64,000 bases of DNA from Alteribacillus iranensis. GTDB taxonomy: Bacteria; Bacillota; Bacilli; Bacillales; Marinococcaceae. Positions within the stretch are counted from its first letter, which is position 1. Each line of letters opens with the position of its first letter. Where the stretch lies: the NCBI RefSeq assembly GCF_900113025.1, contig NZ_FONT01000002.1:503878-567877 (forward strand), written 5' to 3'. Below the pieces are notes generated by a model that saw only the letters and a program-made list of their open reading frames with translations, ran no database searches and was not told where the DNA came from. Below are positions 1 through 9,524 of this stretch, one piece after another. Made by a program: the position numbers and the translations under genes.

Positions 1-262
1 TTTACCTGTTAGTGTTGGTCCCACCTTATGAGGGAACCTTTCAGCTCACAGCGTTACCTCCGAGCTGCTTACTCCTTCCGTTCGGGCAACTTCGGTCCTC
101 TTGCGTTCCCCCCATCTATCATTCCCTCGCAATACGGGCAACTTTCCCTTGCTTCCGTGACCGCTCAGCAGTAATCCCACCTACGAGGGAACCTTTCAGC
201 TCGCAGCGTTACCTCCAAGCTGTCCTCTCTCTCCGTTTAGGCAAGCAACTTCGAATCTCTGC
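1..262 (+). repeat. 52-bp lattice repeat array, copy 1 (cut by window start)
   Basis: TNACC-type boxes start at 2, 54, 106 (TTCCC), 158 and 209, so the step is 52, 52, 52, 51 bp. A GGGCA-type box follows about 30 bp after several of them. The first ~95 bases are nearly identical to 5274-5368 in the next array. The period is not a multiple of three and no credible gene lies here. The array probably continues beyond the left edge. Same orientation as the other eight arrays. Confidence 0.85.
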
Positions 263-354
263 GAAACTTCCTCTTCCTTCCATTGCTGCTGTCCAAACTT
301 TGCTGACATTGCTGTTACTTCGGATTGCAGTTTCTACGAAAAAAATAGGAGTAA

Positions 355-399
355 ATAAAAAACACCCAAAAGCTAGATATTTCTAACTTTTCGGTGTTT
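355..399 (-). terminator. Rho-independent terminator of the yjiH-like gene
   Basis: Inverted repeat of about 15 bp whose arms start AACACC and end GGTGTT, read on the minus strand and followed by TTTTATTT. It lies just past the stop codon at 415. Confidence 0.8.
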
Positions 400-414
400 A
401 AAAAAGGAAGCTGC

Positions 415-1794
415 TTAATAAATAAGATGGGCCATTATCACGATAATCGGCAAAGTAATAATAATTCTTTCAAAGTAGATAACGATGAGATCTACTAGAT
501 TCAGAGGGATTTTTGATTTCAAAATAATGATAGCTGTTTCTGATAAATAAATGAGAGGCGTCACAGAAATACAGGCAGCGATAAACCGAGCCATCTCACT
601 ATCTAACCCAGACCCTATGATCGCAGGGAGAAATTGATCGAAAAATCCAGCAATCATTACGGGTGCTAACCCTTCTGCATCTGGAACTTGCATCCATTGC
701 AACAGGTAATAAAATGGATAAGAGATATAGTACATGATAGAGGTATACTCCGCCACCACGAGAGCTACCGTTCCGATAGCCATCACGACAGGCATGATGT
801 TCATATATAACTCAAATACATCTTTTAGCGTATCCTTCAACATTTGTCCGTAATTTCTCGCATTCGTCGCTTTCTCTGCACCTACCCGTAATGCCCATTG
901 CAGGCGGGATACATCTCCTGGAATGTCTTCTTTTATTTGTTTTCCTACTTGTGGATTGTACTCATCTTTTATCCTGGACAGAGGAGGTATTCTCGGACAA
1001 ATAACGGCCGCCACAAAGGATGCAATGATAATCGTAAAATAGAATGGGACAAATAAATGATCGATCCCGGTAACCTGCGCCACAATTAAAGCAAAGGCAA
1101 TCGACACGATGGAGAAGCAAGTGGCGATAACGGCCGATTCTCTCCCCGTGTAGTACCCTTCATCGTACTGTTTACTAGTAATTATTACACCGACAGGTCC
1201 GTTTCCAACGAATGATGCCATCGCATCTAAAGAGGACCTTCCCGGCAGTGTAAACAAAGGCTTCATAAACTTTCGGATGAGAATTCCAACGAATTCCATC
1301 GCTCCAAAATTGATGAGAATCGGAAGCGCGATAAGGCACAGGAAAAACCAATACGTTAACACAGTCAAGAGATCATGAAGCATCAGACCACCCGTATTAG
1401 GGTCCCATATAAACGCAGGCCCTATTTGAAAATAGGCACATAATGCAAAAACGGCTCCTAAGATTCTGGCTATCAGCCAAAACGGGGTAACATCAAAAAT
1501 ATTACTTAAAAAGCTGTTTCGATAAATATATTTTATGGGAAACATTTTATGGATAACAGTGACAGCCGATGAAAACGTAATGTAGACCACTACGAACTGT
1601 AATAAGAAAGGTGCCGTGAGCACAGCCACCCAATCAGCTACAATCCCAATCGGTATCGTAAAAGCTCCTTGGTACGGGACCGGTACAATAAATAGAAATA
1701 TACCAAGGGCTGATAACATAAAAAACTTCGCATAATTAAGCTTTTGAGGTGTCTTTGACTCTTCCTGCACATTATCCAAAGCATTATTTTCCAT
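415..1794 (-). CDS. YjiH family membrane protein (nucleoside-recognition/Gate domain)
   Basis: A 459-aa polytopic membrane protein with about ten hydrophobic segments. The first half resembles the YjiH family, with a Gate-like segment containing FVGNGPVGVIITSKQYDEG near residues 195-215. Gate-domain proteins are thought to move nucleosides or other small solutes, but the substrate of YjiH proteins is not established. The ATG at 1794 is preceded by a GAGGGAG ribosome binding site. It lies downstream of the hydroxyacid dehydrogenase gene on the same strand, about 185 bp away, so co-transcription is possible. A terminator follows at 355-399. Family assignment is confident; function is not. Confidence 0.8.
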   Translation of the reverse strand: MENNALDNVQEESKTPQKLNYAKFFMLSALGIFLFIVPVPYQGAFTIPIGIVADWVAVLTAPFLLQFVVVYITFSSAVTVIHKMFPIKYIYRNSFLSNIFDVTPFWLIARILGAVFALCAYFQIGPAFIWDPNTGGLMLHDLLTVLTYWFFLCLIALPILINFGAMEFVGILIRKFMKPLFTLPGRSSLDAMASFVGNGPVGVIITSKQYDEGYYTGRESAVIATCFSIVSIAFALIVAQVTGIDHLFVPFYFTIIIASFVAAVICPRIPPLSRIKDEYNPQVGKQIKEDIPGDVSRLQWALRVGAEKATNARNYGQMLKDTLKDVFELYMNIMPVVMAIGTVALVVAEYTSIMYYISYPFYYLLQWMQVPDAEGLAPVMIAGFFDQFLPAIIGSGLDSEMARFIAACISVTPLIYLSETAIIILKSKIPLNLVDLIVIYFERIIITLPIIVIMAHLIY

Positions 1795-1979
1795 CTAACT
1801 CCCTCTTTTCCTTAAATAAAATCATGTTATAAAGGACACCCATACCTCTAGCCGATCCGCCATTCGTAAGCGTTTTCAATGGATAATAGAAACAGGCACA
1901 AATCCTTTTTGGTCTCTTCGTGTGACGGATTGCATTCTCCCAGAGGGGCAGCAAGGATATGCGACAACACCCTTTTCCT

Positions 1980-2930
1980 CTACACCCTATTTATCATCTC
2001 TGTGTAGGACTGCTGCTTGAATAATTTGAAATTTTGGTAGAAAATTTGAAGCGCACGACGCGCGTACATCTCGGAGTGAGCGGAAGCATGCGGCGTGATA
2101 ACGACATTGTCAAGTTCCCAAAATGGATGATTCTCCTCTAATGGTTCCCGGTGGAAAACATCCAAGGCAGCTCCGCTTATTTTTTTCCTTTTTAGCGCTT
2201 CTATGAAATCTTCTTCCACGATCAAGTCTCCGCGGCCCACATTGACAAAAACAACGTCATCTTTCATTTTCTCTATCAAGTGACTCGTAACGATCCCCCT
2301 CGTCCCAGGGTTGGAAGGCAAAACAGAGCAAATATAGTCAAACGTTCCTACTACCTCTTGCAACTGTTCGATCGTATAAATGTCGTCAAAGTGTTCCACT
2401 TGATTCCCACTTCTGTTCACACCTACTGTTTTCATGCCGAATGCTTTCGATTTCGCTGCGACTTCCCGGCCGATATGACCGGTTCCCCATATCCCGATCG
2501 TCTTGCCATGCAACTCATGGAGCATAATGGACGCATCCCAATGCTTCTGTTGCTTTCTTTCATAAAACTCTGGAATTTTTTTCGAGAAATAAAGAATCAT
2601 CGCCATCACATATTCACTTATCGGTATACGGTGAATCCCTTTCACCGTCGTGACAAGAATGTTACTTCTTTTTAAATACTCGAGAGGCAATTGGTCGACC
2701 CCTGAACTTATGATTTGTATCCAGCGTAAGTTCGGAAGTGACTTTACATCTTTTTCTAGCAATCGATCGTCATAATTTCCGTATGAAATAATAATTTCTA
2801 TTTTCTCTTTCTCTTCCTCTGTTAAGGAGTTGATTTTTCCTAAGAAGACTTCTGCATCCGCGGTTTCTTTCTTTATCTCACTTCGATAACTTTCCACGTC
2901 TTCGGTAGTACACAAGATCAACGAGATCAT
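1980..2930 (-). CDS. D-2-hydroxyacid dehydrogenase (NAD-binding)
   Basis: A 316-aa cytoplasmic enzyme of the D-isomer-specific 2-hydroxyacid dehydrogenase family, which interconverts 2-oxoacids and D-2-hydroxyacids with NAD(P)H. The nucleotide-binding motif GIWGTGHIGREVA is near residue 145. The family's active-site pattern is visible: Arg in NVGRGDLI (near 233), Glu in HREPLEENHPFWE, and His in ITPHASAHSE (near 280). The closest subgroup looks like the phosphoglycerate/glyoxylate-reductase-like proteins, but the substrate cannot be read from sequence. The gene lies between the ureohydrolase, which has its own terminator, and the YjiH-like gene, so it probably begins a new transcript. Confidence 0.9.
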   Translation of the reverse strand: MISLILCTTEDVESYRSEIKKETADAEVFLGKINSLTEEEKEKIEIIISYGNYDDRLLEKDVKSLPNLRWIQIISSGVDQLPLEYLKRSNILVTTVKGIHRIPISEYVMAMILYFSKKIPEFYERKQQKHWDASIMLHELHGKTIGIWGTGHIGREVAAKSKAFGMKTVGVNRSGNQVEHFDDIYTIEQLQEVVGTFDYICSVLPSNPGTRGIVTSHLIEKMKDDVVFVNVGRGDLIVEEDFIEALKRKKISGAALDVFHREPLEENHPFWELDNVVITPHASAHSEMYARRALQIFYQNFKLFKQQSYTEMINRV

Positions 2931-2960
2931 CTGCCTTTCATCGTCAGAGTGTCATTTTAC

Positions 2961-3003
2961 AAAAAACCCGGCAAGCGCAGCTCTTCTATTCGCTCGCCGG
3001 GTA
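2961..3003 (-). terminator. Terminator after the ureohydrolase gene
   Basis: On the minus strand, ACCCGGCGAGCG pairs with CGCTTGCCGGGT across a loop of about 15 bases, followed by a run of six T. It separates the ureohydrolase from the dehydrogenase gene. Confidence 0.9.
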
Positions 3004-3010
3004 TCCTTCT

Positions 3011-3964
3011 TCATGACTGTTTGGCTTTTTTGTTTAAGGCGACTAAACACATCATTTCAAACATAATATTTGCGGCTAATGCTGATGTAATCTCTCCTTG
3101 ATCATAGGCCGGGAGCACTTCCACCACATCAAGTCCAATCAATTCAAGATCGCTTAATTGGCGCAGAATTTGAAATGCTTCTCTCGGGTACACCCCATTC
3201 ACTTCCGGAGTCCCGGTACCCGGTGCAAAAGCAGGATCAATGAAATCGACGTCAAACGAAAGGAAGACACGTTCCTCTTTCAATGTCTCTTTAATCTTAG
3301 AAATAAGAGCAGGAACCCCCATATCCAACAATTCATCCGTCGTAATCACGTCAAATCCCATGTCTCTTGCTTCGTCGTACTCATCGATATTGTTGAGCGG
3401 TCCTCTCATACCAACTAACATCGATTTATGCGGATCAATGAGTCCTTCATCTACCGCACGTCTAAATGGAGTGCCGTGTGTGAACTTTTGGCCGAAATAA
3501 CTGTCCACCGTATCTGTATGAGAATCAAAAAGAAGCAAGGACACGGGACCATAATGTTTCGCTGCTGCGCGAAGCTCCCCTAATGCAACGGAATGATCGC
3601 CGCCCATCACAATCGGAACGATTCCTTTCTCATACATCGGAGCAAGGACATCCACCATATTTTTATACGTATCTTGGATAAATCCTGGAACAACTGGGAC
3701 GTCGCCGTAGTCAACTGCGGAAACGTAATCAAATATATTGATTTTATGATAATTAGACGAACAACGAACGAGCGAGGAGAAATTACGAATCGATTGTGGT
3801 CCAAGTCTCGCCCCGGTACGGAAGGTCTGTCCCGTATCAAAAGGAACACCAACCACCGCCACGTCCACATCCTCTAACGTTTGCACGTGAGGCAGTCTCA
3901 TAAATGTACTAATTCCGCTAAAACGCGGTTGGGAAAAAGTCGGATCTTGTTTATACTTCACCAT
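3011..3964 (-). CDS. Agmatinase-family ureohydrolase (agmatinase or guanidinobutyrase type)
   Basis: A 317-aa enzyme of the arginase/agmatinase superfamily, which hydrolyses a guanidino group to urea and an amine using two manganese ions. Metal-binding motifs are intact: GGDHSV, then FDSHTDT (usually DAHTD; here Ser replaces Ala), then SFDVDFIDP with the downstream PGTGTPE signature. The HGTPFRRAVEEGL-like stretch (here HGTPFRRAVDEGL) fits agmatinase/guanidinobutyrase rather than arginase. I chose the ATG at 3964 because an AAAGAGG site precedes it; an upstream in-frame ATG at 4057 would add 31 poorly conserved residues. It is divergent from a LysR regulator about 200 bp away, the usual arrangement for a controlled catabolic gene. 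Confidence 0.88.
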   Translation of the reverse strand: MVKYKQDPTFSQPRFSGISTFMRLPHVQTLEDVDVAVVGVPFDTGQTFRTGARLGPQSIRNFSSLVRCSSNYHKINIFDYVSAVDYGDVPVVPGFIQDTYKNMVDVLAPMYEKGIVPIVMGGDHSVALGELRAAAKHYGPVSLLLFDSHTDTVDSYFGQKFTHGTPFRRAVDEGLIDPHKSMLVGMRGPLNNIDEYDEARDMGFDVITTDELLDMGVPALISKIKETLKEERVFLSFDVDFIDPAFAPGTGTPEVNGVYPREAFQILRQLSDLELIGLDVVEVLPAYDQGEITSALAANIMFEMMCLVALNKKAKQS

Positions 3965-4164
3965 TATCGTCGCCTCTTTCTTTTTTTGATAAAATAATTT
4001 TTTGAAAAAACGCTCTTCACGAGCAGTCCTTGTCTTCTCTGTATGTAAAAGTACCATGACAACGCTTCCATGAGAAATTGTTATTAGTGATCGTATCCAT
4101 AGAATATTTCAATACGTTCCATGGGCATGTACGGAAATATGCTAAAATAAGAAAGAGAGGGAAA

Positions 4165-5067
4165 ATGGGGGTGTTAGGAATGGAATTGAGAAACTTAAAA
4201 ACATTTCAAGTCGTAGCAGAGTGCCTGAATTTTACGAAGGCAGCGGAACAACTGAATTTCACCCAGCCGACCGTGACGGCACAAATTCAATCGCTCGAAA
4301 AGGAATTAAATCAATTATTGATCTTTCGAGTTGGTAGAAAAAACCACCTGACCCCTGCTGGAAAACTATTAAAAAAATACACCGATGACATTTTTGCGAC
4401 GATAGATGAGATGGAGTCTGCCCTTCAAGGACTGGAAAAGCCGCATGGTTACCTGAAGGTAGCTGCCCCCGAATATTACTGCACCTATTATTTCCCAACT
4501 ATTGTATCAGAATTTCTCACATCCTTCCCCGACGTCCACATTAATTTAATTTCATGTAACAGTGACGAAGTAGTAAAGGGGATTGAAAACAATACGTATG
4601 ATGTAGGGATTATTGCTGGGGAAGTCTCAAAAAATGGGATAACGAATATTACCCTTGATGAAGAGGAACTGTTGCTGGTCATCGCCAAGCATGTATTCGA
4701 TCCGGATCAATTGGAGCATCTCTTAACTACACTTCCTTTTATCAGATATAAGGTGGGAGTCAATTTTCAATCAGCGATTCAACGGTATTTCGAACAAGCT
4801 AACTTTTCACCGGGAAAAGTGATAGAAATTGGCAGTGAAGAAGCCATTAAACGGGCCGTATTAAAAGGGACAGGCTACGGCTTGCTTTCGAGCAACTTAA
4901 TAAAAAAAGAACTCCAAAATGGAGAGCTTATCCCTATTCCACTGACCAACCAGAAAATAACATTTAAAACGTCTCTCCTATACTTGAAGAAAAATGAGGA
5001 CAAGGATGTCCTGAGATCATTTAGTGAGGTCATTGAATCTTTGTGGACCAAGACCGATAATCATTAA
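4165..5067 (+). CDS. LysR family transcriptional regulator
   Basis: About 300 aa. The N-terminus has the LysR winged helix-turn-helix (LKTFQVVAECLNFTKAAEQL, then FTQPTVTAQIQSLEKEL), followed by a periplasmic-binding-like effector domain (from about residue 90) ending near KNEDKDVLRSF. GAGAGGG precedes the ATG at 4165; the next ATG at 4180 (MELRN) is an equally typical LysR start. It is divergent from the ureohydrolase gene and by position is its likely regulator; the effector is unknown. Confidence 0.9.
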   Translation: MGVLGMELRNLKTFQVVAECLNFTKAAEQLNFTQPTVTAQIQSLEKELNQLLIFRVGRKNHLTPAGKLLKKYTDDIFATIDEMESALQGLEKPHGYLKVAAPEYYCTYYFPTIVSEFLTSFPDVHINLISCNSDEVVKGIENNTYDVGIIAGEVSKNGITNITLDEEELLLVIAKHVFDPDQLEHLLTTLPFIRYKVGVNFQSAIQRYFEQANFSPGKVIEIGSEEAIKRAVLKGTGYGLLSSNLIKKELQNGELIPIPLTNQKITFKTSLLYLKKNEDKDVLRSFSEVIESLWTKTDNH

Positions 5068-5170
5068 AGGCGAGAATGCTGATATCACAACACTTTTACG
5101 GTTATCTCTGTCGTATGCGCACCCTTTTTCTATGTTGTGTACTTTTTCGGGAACCTTGCCAGCGTTAGCG

Positions 5171-5845
5171 TGACTTCCTTCCATAGCTAACTATTTTTTG
5201 GTCATCATTCATGTGCTAGCGTGACGTCTTCGTATTGTTTTTTACTAACGTGGTCACTATTCATGCTTCTGCTTTACCTGTTAGTGTTGGTCCCACCTTA
5301 TGAGGGAACCTTTCAGCTCACAGCGTTACCTCCGAGCTGCTTACTCCTTCCGTTCGGGCAACTTCGGACCTCTTGCCTTACCTCCGTACTTCACCCCATC
5401 CGATTATGGGCAACTTTCCCCTGCTTCCGTGACCTACCAGCACTTGCTCTTACCCGCGTGGTAACCTTTCTTCCCTCTGCGTTACCTCCCAGCTATCCAT
5501 CCATTCCGTTCGGGCAACTTCGGAATCCTTGCCTTACCTCCGTGCTTCTCCCCATCCGGTTAGGGGCAACTTTCCCCTGCTTCCGTGACCTACCAGCACT
5601 TGCTCTTATCCGCGTGGTAACCTTTCTTCCTTCTGCGTTACCTCCCAGCTATTCTCCCCTTCCAGTTGGGCAACTTCGGACCTCTTGCCTTACCTCCATC
5701 CTTCAATCCATCGCAATACGGGCAGCTTTCCCTTGCTTCCGTGACAGGCTCAGCAGTGATCCTACCCCAGAGGGCACCTTTCTCCTCCCAGCTTTACCGC
5801 TCAGCGTTGATCCCACCCTGTGAGGGTACTTTTCTTCACATAGCC
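5171..5845 (+). repeat. 52-bp lattice repeat array, copy 2 (most regular)
   Basis: TNACC-type boxes start at 5222, 5274, 5326, 5378, 5430, 5482, 5534, 5586, 5638, 5690, 5742 and 5794: eleven consecutive 52-bp steps with no indel, plus a looser box at 5171. The second box (GGGCA, sometimes GGTAA) starts 30 bp after each, for example at 5356 and 5512. Sequence between boxes varies from unit to unit, although units at 5430-5534 and 5586-5638 are near-duplicates. The array lies between the convergent LysR and CNNM genes. Open frames across it shift with each unit and are not credible genes. Confidence 0.9.
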
Positions 5846-5870
5846 GCGCCCCCTTCTTCTAAGACCAAAC

Positions 5871-5915
5871 AAAAAAAGCTGATCACACGGCTTTCTTATG
5901 CCGTAGATCAGCTTT
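5871..5915 (-). terminator. Terminator of the CNNM/CBS gene
   Basis: AAAGCTGATC and GATCAGCTTT form a stem with an inner ACGGC/GCCGT extension. On the minus strand it ends in seven T. It lies about 115 bp past the stop codon at 6030. Confidence 0.9.
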
Positions 5916-6029
5916 CCGCAATTTCTTCCATCGACGTCTCTTTCTTATTTCACCGTATCTACAGAAAGAGTCTGACAGCAGTAACGCTTAGGTTCGCTGG
6001 TCATCCACATTTTTAGGCAAGTCCGTCAC

Positions 6030-7301
6030 TTATTGACCCAGCGATGTCGAAGCCTCTGTCTCAGCCTCATTTTTATATACTTTCACCTTTGAAATCATTC
6101 GCCCATCGACTTCCTCAATCTTAAATGTCCATCCTGCATACTTAATGGAGTCGTTATCCCCGAAATCAGGAATACGTCCAATTTGACTGATCATAAACCC
6201 ACTTAACGTTTCATATTCTTCAATCGGGAGATCGATATTGAAATAGTCTACTACCTCATCAAGATCGATACTTCCGTTCACATAGAATGTGTTCGTATCA
6301 AGCTTTACAATCTCATTAACCACTTCATCATACTCATCGAAAATCTCCCCTACAATTTCCTCAAGTAAGTCTTCGAGAGTAATAATTCCATCGGTTCCTC
6401 CTAATTCATCAATAACGATTCCAATATGAATGTTGTTTTGCTGAAAATCCTTAAATACCTCAGCCATTGTTTTGAACGAAGGAGCCACATATGGCGTTCT
6501 GCAGAAATCCATCACATTAAAATTATCTTTATTTTCCACACCACTTAAATACTGAATGAGATCTTTGGCATGTAGGATTCCGACAATATTATCGATAGTT
6601 TCCTCGTAGACCGGCAGTCTTGAAAATTTTTCATCGGTGACTACGGTGATCACCTCATGAAGCGTGGCGTCCGTAGGAAGGGCAACAATATCGGTACGAT
6701 GGGTCATCGCCTCACTAATCTTACCGGTCTTTAGTTTCATCGTACCTTGAATGATTTTATTCTCACTTTCCTCGAAAACACCCTCTTCAGTCCCTACATT
6801 TGCCAACACAGATAATTCCTCTCTGCTTGTTGTCGTTGCTTGAGCATCGGAGCTTGAAATCACTTTTGTAATAAGTTCAGAAATGATGACAAAAGGATAG
6901 GTGATATATACCAGGTACTGAATGATTTGAGCAGCTGCTAGTGCTAGTTTTTTCCAGTAATTGGCACCTAGCGTCTTTGGAATGATTTCTGAAAAGACAA
7001 GGATAAGAATGGTAAGTACCGCCGAAATTACACCAAAATACGCTTCACCAAATACTTTCGTTGCCTGTGCACCGACTCCTGCGGCGCCAACCGTATGGGC
7101 TATCGTATTAAGCGTTAAAATGGCGGAGAGGGGACGATCTACGTCTTTCTTGAGATTCCTTAAAAGAGTGGCACGTTTATTTCCACTTTTCGCTTTTACG
7201 TTGATAAACGAAGGAGTGGTGGAAAGTAAAACAGCTTCTAGGACAGAACAAAGAAATGATATACCTAATGCTAAGAACAGGTACAATATCAGAAGTGTCA
7301 T
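6030..7301 (-). CDS. CNNM/CBS-domain membrane protein (HlyC/CorC family ion transporter)
   Basis: A 423-aa membrane protein. An N-terminal DUF21/CNNM domain (residues 1-150, about four membrane segments, motif FSEIIPKTLGA near 105-116) is followed by two CBS motifs (about 190-315, including MTHRTDIVALP) and a C-terminal CorC/HlyC domain (about 330-410). CNNM proteins act in Mg2+ or Na+/Mg2+ homeostasis; older names call them hemolysin-like. The start at 7301 has only a distant AAGAGG. It stands alone, with its own terminator, convergent with the array at 5.2-5.8 kb. Confidence 0.92.
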   Translation of the reverse strand: MTLLILYLFLALGISFLCSVLEAVLLSTTPSFINVKAKSGNKRATLLRNLKKDVDRPLSAILTLNTIAHTVGAAGVGAQATKVFGEAYFGVISAVLTILILVFSEIIPKTLGANYWKKLALAAAQIIQYLVYITYPFVIISELITKVISSSDAQATTTSREELSVLANVGTEEGVFEESENKIIQGTMKLKTGKISEAMTHRTDIVALPTDATLHEVITVVTDEKFSRLPVYEETIDNIVGILHAKDLIQYLSGVENKDNFNVMDFCRTPYVAPSFKTMAEVFKDFQQNNIHIGIVIDELGGTDGIITLEDLLEEIVGEIFDEYDEVVNEIVKLDTNTFYVNGSIDLDEVVDYFNIDLPIEEYETLSGFMISQIGRIPDFGDNDSIKYAGWTFKIEEVDGRMISKVKVYKNEAETEASTSLGQ

Positions 7302-7783
7302 AAGCTAAGCTTAACCTCTTTCAAATGTGAGTGTAGTTATACATATACGCCTGTATTATACCACACCTCGTTACCCGTTTATAGATATCGGGGGAGGGCG
7401 AATGTGTACGTTTTTAGAAATAGATCCCTTACTAGATGTTGATATCTGAAGGGATCGACAGCACACTCTTGAGCTTAGATAGGACGGATAAGTCTGCTAT
7501 AGAAGAGGAAGTCCATGAGACGGTACGAAGATCATCCATCACTGATCAAACGACCTTCTCCAAAGTATGGATGGAGGGGAAACCCACAAAGGAACTTCAG
7601 GTATAGCTGAACCGTAACGAAGCACTATCATCACGTGGGTAAAATACTACCAGCAACTTCCGGGACAGTTCCCATCAACCATAACTAGAAGAATTGATCC
7701 AAATCCGGGTGGATCAAAACGCAGGGAAACCTCTATGCGCGAGACTTCTCCAAGGGCGCAGGTCCACCGATCGGATTCTCCTG
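7302..7783. other. Intergenic region with nothing recognised
   Basis: About 480 bp with no credible open frame, lattice boxes or strong terminator. Direct reading suggests possible decayed coding sequence around 7440-7700, but no family can be named. Confidence 0.4.
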
Positions 7784-8167
7784 TTATCGACTCTGTCTTC
7801 TTAGCTTTTCCGAGAGCTTTCTAATTTCCTCCGGCGTCATGGACACTTCTTGCTCGCTGTACTTGCCGTTGACCACTTTCCCGGTTTTCGGGTCGACATT
7901 CCCGGTAAAATGGGTGGTCTTAGCCCCGATCGGAATGCCATCCTCGAATTCCTCTTTCAAGCTACGGGGTCGTGATTTGTTTTGCCGCGGACGCCGGCCT
8001 TGATCTTGGCGTTCGACATAGTCGAGGCCGTCGTTACGTTTCATAAACTGCTGAAATTTCCACACGAAAAATGTGATCAGTTTCCATATCCCAATGATCA
8101 CTCCAAAACAAATAGCGCTCGGGATAAGGATGTACAACGTTAGAACGATCCAGTTTACAACAGTCAT
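7784..8167 (-). CDS. Small membrane protein of unknown function, partner of the PIN protein
   Basis: A 127-aa protein with one strong N-terminal membrane segment (residues 5-32) and a charged cytoplasmic tail rich in Arg, Lys and Gln (residues 45-75) that ends in an acidic/basic helix. No family recognised. Its ATG overlaps the stop codon of the upstream PIN-domain gene (ATGA at 8164-8167), so the two are translationally coupled and probably work together. Confidence 0.75.
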   Translation of the reverse strand: MTVVNWIVLTLYILIPSAICFGVIIGIWKLITFFVWKFQQFMKRNDGLDYVERQDQGRRPRQNKSRPRSLKEEFEDGIPIGAKTTHFTGNVDPKTGKVVNGKYSEQEVSMTPEEIRKLSEKLRRQSR

Positions 8168-9429
8168 TCGGATGCCTCCGTCTCTTCTGCCGGCTCGATC
8201 ACTCGGACGTCGAGCGGCATTTCTGTGATGATGTCTCCTTTTACTTTGTGCACAATCTGTATCGTCGCGCCCTCGAGCTGTTCGATTTCATCAGCGGTTA
8301 AATAAAACATCGCACGTTCCGAGTAATTCACGCCTTCAAACGTGATGTTCGTATCGATGCTTGCCATGGAAATGCCTGAGTCTGGCCGGTATTCGTCATA
8401 CGATCCTCTGTCTTGTTCTTTCTCAACGCCATTTGCGAGAACCATCCGGTACATCAGTTGATTGTGTTTATCTTTGATATTGTCGCTCCAGCCGGCAAAC
8501 ACGAGACTCATTCCTCCAGTAGAGTACGTATGCCTATCGATCAATGCCACGCCTCCCCAGTCACCTGCTTTTTTTCCTTCATAGACTTGGTTGTATTGAT
8601 CGCGGACCAGATAATTAAATTCACCATCGACATAGGTCGGTTTGTCTTCCGAAAAACCAGCGTCTTCTTTACTCCCGGATGAGGCGCCTGCCCGCACGTC
8701 GGTGTCAAGATATACCGCGCCGGATATAAAACCGACCACGAGAGAAAAACAAATGACGCTAATGAGCTTATACGTATACCCCGGCCGAACGACTGGACTG
8801 GATGCTCCTCGTTTGTTGCTGTTCCAGTCAAGTTCAAGTGCAATTAAGTCGGTCGTGCGTGCGGTCGTCCGCGCATTGTTATCGTTCGAGACGAACACCA
8901 CGCCCATCCCGTGTTCTGCTTTTTCCATATAAGAACTAATAATAATGTCATCTTTCACTTCCGGACGTAATCCCACTTGAGCGGTGTACGCTTTATCAAA
9001 GCGAACTAGCTCAACGCGGCCTTCTTTATGTAAATTTGCAATTTGTTTTAACACGACGCGTGCTTTTTGGTTTAGCTCGGAGTCACTGTCTTTCCATTTA
9101 TCGAGCTCATAGCGAACTTGCTGACTGATCAGCATATTGATTTTTGATACTTTTGCGATATTCGAAAGCAAGTAAGGGTGTTCCAGCAAAATATCCGTGT
9201 CAAACGCAAGGACATGCCCTCGTTTGCGCGCGTATTTTCTCGCCGCTTGCATCACACTTTCCTCTGTAAAACGATGAGGCAGTTTCGCTTCTTTCTGCTG
9301 CATCGGCTTTCCGTACCGCTTGTAGCGTCGTGCGATCTCTCTGCCTTTCCGTAACGTAATAAATGATAAAATAACGAGCACGGCCGCCCCAATTTGAAGC
9401 ACTCTGTATACGACATCGGCATCTCCCAT
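8164..9429 (-). CDS. Membrane-anchored PIN-domain protein with an extracytoplasmic domain
   Basis: About 421 aa. An N-terminal membrane segment (near residues 7-25) precedes a PIN-like nuclease domain (about 55-205) with acidic residues in LAFDTDIL, a conserved Glu in QQVRYELDKW, DDIIISSYM and VSNDNNAR. A second membrane segment (about 225-250, YKLISVICFSLVVGF) leads to a C-terminal domain of about 170 residues that resembles DUF4352-type extracytoplasmic domains (my inference). PIN domains usually cleave RNA, so tethering one between two membrane segments with an outside sensor-like domain is unusual. I chose the ATG at 9429 because AAGGAGG lies 8-9 bp upstream. It is coupled to the next gene by a 4-bp overlap. 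Confidence 0.75.
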   Translation of the reverse strand: MGDADVVYRVLQIGAAVLVILSFITLRKGREIARRYKRYGKPMQQKEAKLPHRFTEESVMQAARKYARKRGHVLAFDTDILLEHPYLLSNIAKVSKINMLISQQVRYELDKWKDSDSELNQKARVVLKQIANLHKEGRVELVRFDKAYTAQVGLRPEVKDDIIISSYMEKAEHGMGVVFVSNDNNARTTARTTDLIALELDWNSNKRGASSPVVRPGYTYKLISVICFSLVVGFISGAVYLDTDVRAGASSGSKEDAGFSEDKPTYVDGEFNYLVRDQYNQVYEGKKAGDWGGVALIDRHTYSTGGMSLVFAGWSDNIKDKHNQLMYRMVLANGVEKEQDRGSYDEYRPDSGISMASIDTNITFEGVNYSERAMFYLTADEIEQLEGATIQIVHKVKGDIITEMPLDVRVIEPAEETEASE

Positions 9430-9524
9430 CTGTCTGTCCTCCTTCATGTTGTCATACCACACTTTTTTTATATCGGTAAAAGGACTTCGTTTGTTTAGAT
9501 GGAAGGTTAAAATGTAACAAACAG

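Noticed and set aside
5171-5845. The 52-bp arrays as CRISPR arrays
   Set aside because: CRISPR repeats are nearly identical and separated by unique spacers; here only two 5-base boxes are conserved, neighbouring units can be nearly identical along their full length, and no cas genes are present.
5221-6016. Long plus-strand open frames (LPPSY-like repeats) across array 2
   Set aside because: Same reason: the repeat composition keeps several frames open. No start signal and no coding bias.
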